Assembly: GCA_015485945.1 (NCBI GenBank) | Contig: WFSM01000005.1 | Coordinates: 1 to 10,604, forward strand | From: Candidatus Bipolaricaulota bacterium | GTDB lineage: Bacteria; Bipolaricaulota; Bipolaricaulia; UBA7950; UBA9294 | Direction of reading: 5' to 3' | DNA: 10,604 nt | In this document: piece after piece, positions 6,597-10,604 of the stretch | Layout of the letters: each line of letters begins with the position of its first letter | Numbering within the stretch: position 1 is the stretch's first letter | The notes under the pieces: generated by a model | Told to the model about the DNA's origin: nothing | The model's database searches: none | The model's input: only the letters and a program-made list of their open reading frames with translations | Translations under genes and position numbers: made by a program

Positions 6597-7872
6597 TTGG
6601 ATCAGTCCGGTGCCGCATATTGCCGAGATAGTACTCGACAAGGCGGAAAAGAGAGCCCGTGTTGCGGTGCGGCCGTCCGCGGATGGGATCGCCGCTTACC
6701 TGCGCGGTCGGTTGGCGGAAGACGTTCCGCTGTATGTGCAACGAACCGGCACTGACCCGGTTGCCGCTCACCTGGCGGCAGTTGCCGCTCTCGACAACGC
6801 TTACAGCGCTGCGCCACCGGAAAAAGCGCGCCATCTCCGCGCTGCGCTCGCCGCGTGCGGCATCTATTACCACCATCTGCTCCGGCTGTTCTTCACGCGG
6901 ATGAATGACGCATCCGGCGTGTCCGCGCTGATCGCTACCGGCGAGGCGATTCCGCCACCCGACGTAATGACGGCGTTACAGCGCGTGCGTGATGAAATTA
7001 CCGTGCTCGGCGGCCGCGGGCTCACCCCGGAGCGGGGAGTACCGGGGGGGATGACAAAAGGATTGAATGAAGACGAGCTGCATCAGGCGCGGACAATGGC
7101 AGCGGCACTTCTCGAATTTGCGCTCGCGGCGGAAACGGCGTTTCGTGCTCACGGAGCGGAGTGGGTAAGGAAGGAAGACATCGATCTCCCACTGCCGGCG
7201 GTGGCAGTCGTCGATGAAGACGGAAAATCCAGCCTGTACACAGGTGAGGTCCGCGTTGTCGATCCGCGCGGCAAGGTGCTCATCGACGGCGACCTCGATG
7301 CAGTTGTCAAATTCATGACCGGGGATGCGCCCTACCGCGTTGGCCCGCTCGCCCGGTTTAACACCGGCGCCGGGATGCCAACACCGCAGGCGCAGAAAGC
7401 ACTCGATCGTATGGTGGCGGATCTTGGCAGTCCGCCCCTTCATCGTGTCGCTGCCATTCACTGGCTGTCCGTAATTGAACTGGTGGCAGCGGCCGAGCTC
7501 GCCGTCGCGGCGCTGGATCAACTGGAGCCGGGCGATTCCGGGCTGCGGGCACCCCTGTCCGCGCCGGGGACGGGTACGGCGGCAATCGCGACCGGCGCCG
7601 GCGTGATGGTGCAGCGGTTGGCGCTCGCTGCCAATGGACTGGTGACGGATTCCCAGGTAATCATCCCGCAATTGGAACGGGAAGTGAACGCCGCTCTCCA
7701 AACCACAGTGGGCGATGTCGATCCGGAGCAAATGAGCGCTGAAACGATCGCAGCGATTGAAGGAGTGATCCGCGCGTACCAACCGGCGTTTGTCCCGGAA
7801 GCGCCGTTTCTGCTGCGGATAACCGCACGGGGTGAGAATGGGGCGACGATCGCACAATGGAGGAAACCATGA
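6586..7872 (+). CDS. MvhA-like hydrogenase large subunit lacking the NiFe active site
   Basis: Protein of 428 residues that aligns along its length with MvhA1 but cannot bind NiFe. RICGVC of MvhA1 (C65, C68) is matched by QRTGTD (T54, D57). DPCLACATH (C457, C460, H463) is matched by QPAFVPEAP (A401, P404, P407). EAARG is matched by ATGAG near 335-339, so the active-site arginine is gone, and TRLEGH is absent at the N-terminus. Only one cysteine remains (C91). Scaffold segments persist: LDNAYSAAPPEKARHLR, GVPGGMTKG, GEVRVVDPRGK and YRVGPLARFN. The intact frame, the GAAGGG ribosome binding site at 6574-6579 and overlaps with both neighbours argue against a pseudogene. The likely role is a structural or docking subunit next to MvhG2, comparable in principle to the NuoD subunit of complex I, which also descends from hydrogenase large subunits. 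Function is inferred. Confidence 0.9.
   Translation: MAANWISPVPHIAEIVLDKAEKRARVAVRPSADGIAAYLRGRLAEDVPLYVQRTGTDPVAAHLAAVAALDNAYSAAPPEKARHLRAALAACGIYYHHLLRLFFTRMNDASGVSALIATGEAIPPPDVMTALQRVRDEITVLGGRGLTPERGVPGGMTKGLNEDELHQARTMAAALLEFALAAETAFRAHGAEWVRKEDIDLPLPAVAVVDEDGKSSLYTGEVRVVDPRGKVLIDGDLDAVVKFMTGDAPYRVGPLARFNTGAGMPTPQAQKALDRMVADLGSPPLHRVAAIHWLSVIELVAAAELAVAALDQLEPGDSGLRAPLSAPGTGTAAIATGAGVMVQRLALAANGLVTDSQVIIPQLEREVNAALQTTVGDVDPEQMSAETIAAIEGVIRAYQPAFVPEAPFLLRITARGENGATIAQWRKP
7859..7863 (+). promoter_or_regulatory. Ribosome binding site for hdrC
   Basis: GGAGG lies 5 bases before ATG 7869, which overlaps the preceding stop as ATGA. This favours 7869 over the in-frame ATG at 7857, whose own bases overlap the site. 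Confidence 0.75.
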
Positions 7873-8300
7873 CCAGGACCAAGCAAGTGGAGGCTGAAGA
7901 TATCATCGCGATCACCGGCATGTCGATGGGTGACATTGTGGACAAAATTGAGGAGCTCTCGGGGCAGAACGTGTTTGCCTGCTATCAGTGCGGCATGTGT
8001 TCCGCCGGTTGTCCAATGGCGGAAGAGATGGATCTGCTGCCCAATCAGGTGCTGCATGCCCTCCAAATACAGGATCCGGAGGCGATGACCGCCAACTCGA
8101 TGTGGGTGTGTGCTAGCTGCTACAGTTGTCAGGTACGGTGTCCCAAAGGGGTCGACCTCGCTAAAGTGATGGAAGCGATGCGTCAAATTTACCTCCGCAA
8201 GCAACTCGATCACGTATCGCTTAACGGCCTCACGCACCGGGAAATTCGACGGCTGCCGCAGATCGCGATTGTCTCCTCATTCCGTAAAAAGACCGGGTGA
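7869..8300 (+). CDS. hdrC: HdrC, heterodisulfide reductase iron-sulfur subunit C
   Basis: Soluble HdrC of 143 residues with no membrane segment. It carries electrons from HdrA to the catalytic HdrB. Two complete CxxCxxCxxxCP motifs are visible: C38, C41, C44, C48 (CYQCGMCSAGCP) and C81, C84, C87, C91 (CASCYSCQVRCP), each for one [4Fe-4S] cluster. The chosen ATG has a GGAGG site and a 4 bp overlap with the MvhA-like gene. hdrB starts 4 bp after its stop. There is one hdrC for the two HdrA/Mvh cassettes, so it may serve both. Confidence 0.93.
   Translation: MTRTKQVEAEDIIAITGMSMGDIVDKIEELSGQNVFACYQCGMCSAGCPMAEEMDLLPNQVLHALQIQDPEAMTANSMWVCASCYSCQVRCPKGVDLAKVMEAMRQIYLRKQLDHVSLNGLTHREIRRLPQIAIVSSFRKKTG
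8296..8300 (+). promoter_or_regulatory. Ribosome binding site for hdrB
   Basis: GGTGA, overlapping the hdrC stop codon, precedes ATG 8305 by 4 bases. Starting at 8305 gives the usual HdrB N-terminus with YFPGC at residues 6-10. An upstream in-frame TTG at 8269 would add 12 unrelated residues. Confidence 0.55.
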
Positions 8301-8304
8301 AAAC

Positions 8305-9180
8305 ATGGAAAAACTAACATATTTTCCTGGCTGTACGTTAAAGGATACCGCCCGCGATTTCGAGATCTCGGGGATGGCGGTAATGGAGGCGTTGGGATAC
8401 GAGCTCGCCGAGCTTGAACGCTGGAATTGCTGTGGCACAGTGTTCTCCCTCACCGAGGACGACCTTATGCACCAAGTGGCGCCGGTACGTGACCTCATCC
8501 GCGCCCAGGAAGCGGGCTCGGAGGAGATCGTCACCCTGTGTTCGATGTGCTATGCCACCCTGAAACGGGCAAGTCTGTTTGTTAACGGCAATCAGGAGCG
8601 GTTGGACAAGCTGAACGCGTTCATGAATAAGGAGGTCGACTACGAAGGAAAGGTAAACGTTGTTCACCTCCTTGAGGTGTTGCGCGACCGCATCGGATGG
8701 GACGCGATCGAGGACAGGGTGTCGCGTCCGCTGGATGGACTGACCGTAGCGCCGTTTTACGGCTGCACCTTGTTGCGCCCCAAGGAGATCGCGATCGACG
8801 ATCCCGAGGCGCCGACGGTTCTCCAAGACCTTGCGGCGGCGGTGGGAGCAACTCCGGTCGATTACCCGTTCGCGGTGGAGTGTTGCGGCGCGTATCAGGT
8901 CGTTGACCACCGCGATATCGTCATCGAGCGCACGCACCGCATCATGAGCGCGGCGCGGCGGGCGGATGCGGACGTGGTAGTCACCAGTTGTCCCCTCTGT
9001 CATTACAACCTGAGCGATACCCAAAAGGAGCTCGTCCGCACGGTTCCTGATTACAAAGAAATGCCGATTATCTATTTTACCCAGTTGATGGCACTTGCGT
9101 TCGGCGTCGATGCGGGAAAGATCCCCACCGCGCTCCGCGCTAAACTAAAGCGCCTCCAACCGGCAAAACGGGAGGGATGA
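8305..9180 (+). CDS. hdrB: HdrB, catalytic subunit B of heterodisulfide reductase (CCG domains)
   Basis: HdrB of 291 residues. In methanogens this subunit reduces the CoM-S-S-CoB heterodisulfide at two non-cubane [4Fe-4S] clusters. Both cysteine-rich CCG motifs are complete: C10, C42-C43, C79, C82 and C154, C193-C194, C229, C232. The spacing (CX31CCX35CXXC and CX38CCX34CXXC) is what catalytic HdrB proteins show, so both clusters should form and the site is probably active. Bacteria lack CoM and CoB as a pair, so if the host is a bacterium the substrate is unknown: another disulfide, or direct transfer to a partner. hdrC precedes it by 4 bp, and the fumarate-reductase-like iron-sulfur gene follows after 1 bp, suggesting a functional link. 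Confidence 0.94.
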   Translation: MEKLTYFPGCTLKDTARDFEISGMAVMEALGYELAELERWNCCGTVFSLTEDDLMHQVAPVRDLIRAQEAGSEEIVTLCSMCYATLKRASLFVNGNQERLDKLNAFMNKEVDYEGKVNVVHLLEVLRDRIGWDAIEDRVSRPLDGLTVAPFYGCTLLRPKEIAIDDPEAPTVLQDLAAAVGATPVDYPFAVECCGAYQVVDHRDIVIERTHRIMSAARRADADVVVTSCPLCHYNLSDTQKELVRTVPDYKEMPIIYFTQLMALAFGVDAGKIPTALRAKLKRLQPAKREG

Positions 9181-9181
9181 G

Positions 9182-9904
9182 ATGGCAAAGGACAGGGAAG
9201 ACGGGAAAGAAATGGTGCGCATCCATGTGATGGGCAAGACCTACTCGGTCCCGGCCGGGTTGACGATCATGGATGCGATGGAATACGCGGGGTATCGATT
9301 CACCCGCGGCGCCGGCTGCCGGTCCGGGTTCTGCGGTGCGTGCTCCACCGTCTACCGTCGTGAGGGCGATTACCGTCTCCAGTTTGCCCTTGCCTGTCAA
9401 ACGACGGTGGAGGATGGGATGTACCTTGTGCAGCTCCCGTTCACCCCCGCTCCACGGGCCAAGTACGATATCACAAAGATCAATCCCAATGAGAACGTGC
9501 TTCTTCAGTACTACCCGGAGATCGCCCGCTGCGTTTCGTGCAACACCTGCACCAAGGCGTGTCCCCAGGACATCCAAGTGATGGACTACATCCAATCCGC
9601 CCTGCGTGGAGACATCGCCCGGACGGCGGAGCTGTCGTTTGACTGCATTCAATGCGGGTTGTGTAGCATGCGCTGCCCGGCCGACATCAAGCACTATCAT
9701 ATGGCGCAGATGGCACGCCGTATTTACGGGCGCTACATGTCGCCGGTGCCCGAGCACTTGGAGAAGCGTCTGCAGGAGATCGAGGAGGGGAAATTTGATG
9801 CGGAGCTGGACCGACTGATGCACGTGAGCCGGAAGGAGCTGGAAGCGGCGTACGCCGCCAGGGTGAGAGAAAAAGCGCCTGCAGGGAGTGAGCGAAGTGA
9901 GTAA
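9182..9904 (+). CDS. Fumarate reductase/TfrB-like iron-sulfur protein ([2Fe-2S] plus two [4Fe-4S])
   Basis: Iron-sulfur subunit of 240 residues, similar in layout to SdhB/FrdB and to the N-terminal half of methanogen thiol:fumarate reductase TfrB. Residues 11-90 form a plant-ferredoxin-like domain with C46, C51, C54 and C72, fitting [2Fe-2S]. Residues 115-170 hold two full CxxCxxCxxxCP motifs (C117, C120, C123, C127; C155, C158, C161, C165), suggesting two [4Fe-4S] clusters rather than the [4Fe-4S] plus [3Fe-4S] of classical SdhB. No membrane segment is seen, and the C-terminus is charged and probably helical. The start ATG 9182 has GGGAGG (9170-9175). It follows hdrB by 1 bp and overlaps the flavoprotein gene by 8 bp, so it is probably the electron-transfer partner of that flavoprotein. 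Exact physiological substrate unknown. Confidence 0.88.
   Translation: MAKDREDGKEMVRIHVMGKTYSVPAGLTIMDAMEYAGYRFTRGAGCRSGFCGACSTVYRREGDYRLQFALACQTTVEDGMYLVQLPFTPAPRAKYDITKINPNENVLLQYYPEIARCVSCNTCTKACPQDIQVMDYIQSALRGDIARTAELSFDCIQCGLCSMRCPADIKHYHMAQMARRIYGRYMSPVPEHLEKRLQEIEEGKFDAELDRLMHVSRKELEAAYAARVREKAPAGSERSE
9883..9888 (+). promoter_or_regulatory. Ribosome binding site for the flavoprotein gene
   Basis: AGGGAG lies 8 bases before GTG 9897. An in-frame GTG at 9888 overlaps this site and would have no usable spacing, so 9897 is preferred. Confidence 0.6.
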
Positions 9905-10604
9905 AAAAGGGTTTATCCGCGGATATCCCGCGTACATGCGTGAGTCGATCGAGAAGGTGAATGCGACCCGCCCACGGCGGTTAAAGGAGGGCCCACCGGC
10001 ACAGATGACCCCGGAGGAACGAGAGGCAATCCTGAAGCGGAACCATCCCGACTATAAACCGGAAGGGAAGCGTAAGTTAGCCGTCGGTGCGTCGGCCGGT
10101 GAACTTGTCCCCCACGAGGTCGCCAATCTGCTTGAAGCACATCCGGCGATCGATCCCACCACGATCGATCTGTCCAAGGTCGACTACGATGTTGATGTGT
10201 TGATCATCGGCGGCGGCGGCGCCGGCACAGTGGCTGCGATCTTCGCCCACGAACAGGGAATCCCGGTTGACCGCATCCTGATCGTCACTAAACTGCGGCA
10301 TGGTGATTGCAACTCGATCATGGCGCAAGGCGGAATCCAAGCCGCTGACCGCCCGGGCGACTCACCCGCGATCCACTACCTGGACGTGATGGGAGGCGGG
10401 CACTTTGCTAATAAGCCCGAACTTGTGCGCGCCCTGGTCACCGATGCGCCCCGGATCATCCGCTGGCACGAAGACATCGGGGTGATGTACGACAAGGTCA
10501 ACGGGGAATATGTCGAGGCGCACGGGGGCGGAACGTCGCGGATGCGGATGCATTCCGCCAAGGACTACACCGGCAAGGAGACGTTCAACGCTATCCGTGA
10601 CGAG
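9897..10604 (+). CDS. FAD-dependent fumarate reductase/succinate dehydrogenase-like flavoprotein, N-terminal part
   Basis: The first 236 codons of a flavoprotein that runs off the window; the frame is open to the last base. Residues 1-95 form an unusual N-terminal extension rich in charged residues, including RNHPDYKPEGKRKL and VPHEVANLLEA. The FAD domain starts at 98 with DVLIIGGGGAG (glycines 105-110), then NSIMAQGGIQAAD (139-151) and GGGTSRMRMHSAKDYTG (210-226), typical of the FrdA/SdhA/aspartate-oxidase superfamily. The position of the FAD-linking histidine of membrane SdhA/FrdA is occupied by N139, so FAD is probably bound non-covalently. The substrate-binding half is outside the window, so fumarate reduction is inferred from family and from the adjacent iron-sulfur gene. 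GTG 9897 overlaps that gene by 8 bp. Confidence 0.88.
   Translation, partial: MSKKGFIRGYPAYMRESIEKVNATRPRRLKEGPPAQMTPEEREAILKRNHPDYKPEGKRKLAVGASAGELVPHEVANLLEAHPAIDPTTIDLSKVDYDVDVLIIGGGGAGTVAAIFAHEQGIPVDRILIVTKLRHGDCNSIMAQGGIQAADRPGDSPAIHYLDVMGGGHFANKPELVRALVTDAPRIIRWHEDIGVMYDKVNGEYVEAHGGGTSRMRMHSAKDYTGKETFNAIRDE

Noticed and set aside
6346..7050. Three runs of seven G (6346-6352, 6428-6434, 7044-7050) as possible slippage or phase-variation sites
   Set aside because: Each run is read in a frame that matches the paralogous protein on both sides, and similar runs are expected in glycine/proline-rich GC-rich genes. No sign of a frameshift.
6976..7857. A 293-codon open frame on the minus strand, opposite the MvhA-like gene
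   Set aside because: Considered as a possible reason the MvhA-like gene might be spurious. The plus-strand product aligns with MvhA1 along its length and has a ribosome binding site and neighbour overlaps; the minus-strand product resembles nothing.
6586..7872. Interpretation of the MvhA-like gene as a decaying pseudogene
   Set aside because: No stop or frameshift occurs in 428 codons, scaffold motifs are conserved, the start has a good Shine-Dalgarno site and both ends overlap neighbours. Loss is concentrated at catalytic residues, unlike random decay.

Overview
The window is a single block of plus-strand genes with almost no intergenic DNA. It encodes soluble electron-transfer machinery of the heterodisulfide reductase / F420-non-reducing hydrogenase (Hdr-Mvh) type, followed by a fumarate-reductase-like pair. 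The host is a strict anaerobe with hydrogen and flavin-based electron bifurcation metabolism. GC content is moderately high, start codons include ATG, GTG and TTG, and Shine-Dalgarno sites are strong (GGAGG-like). No gene here fixes the taxon. My guess is an uncultured anaerobic bacterium (Bipolaricaulota, Chloroflexota or Desulfobacterota-like) rather than a methanogen, but an archaeon cannot be excluded.

Layout: (1) The end of a first HdrA (1-467), then MvhD1, MvhG1 and MvhA1 (454-3296). Together they form a hydrogenase arm whose large subunit keeps all four NiFe-ligating cysteines and a C-terminal maturation tail. (2) After a 30 bp gap with a strong ribosome binding site comes a second copy of the same four-gene cassette: HdrA2, MvhD2, MvhG2 and an MvhA homologue (3327-7872). 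The copies are clearly paralogous but well diverged. In the second copy the large subunit has lost every NiFe ligand, the active-site arginine and the maturation tail, yet its reading frame is intact. Its small subunit keeps all 12 cluster cysteines. (3) HdrC and HdrB (7869-9180) are present once and complete. (4) A [2Fe-2S]/2x[4Fe-4S] protein and the first 236 residues of an FAD-dependent fumarate reductase/succinate dehydrogenase-like flavoprotein follow (9182-10604, cut by the window end).

Working model (inference): the active Mvh arm oxidises or produces H2, MvhD passes electrons to an HdrA, HdrA bifurcates them at its FAD between ferredoxin and HdrC/HdrB, and HdrB/HdrC may also exchange electrons with the fumarate-reductase-like pair. 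The second arm is a hydrogenase-shaped module that cannot handle H2. It may be a structural half of an asymmetric HdrA1/HdrA2 complex, or a docking platform for a different electron donor or acceptor. Genes mostly overlap by 4-26 bp, so translation is probably coupled and transcription polycistronic. I see no promoter, terminator, RNA gene, mobile element or CRISPR array, and no gene-free stretch longer than 30 bp.
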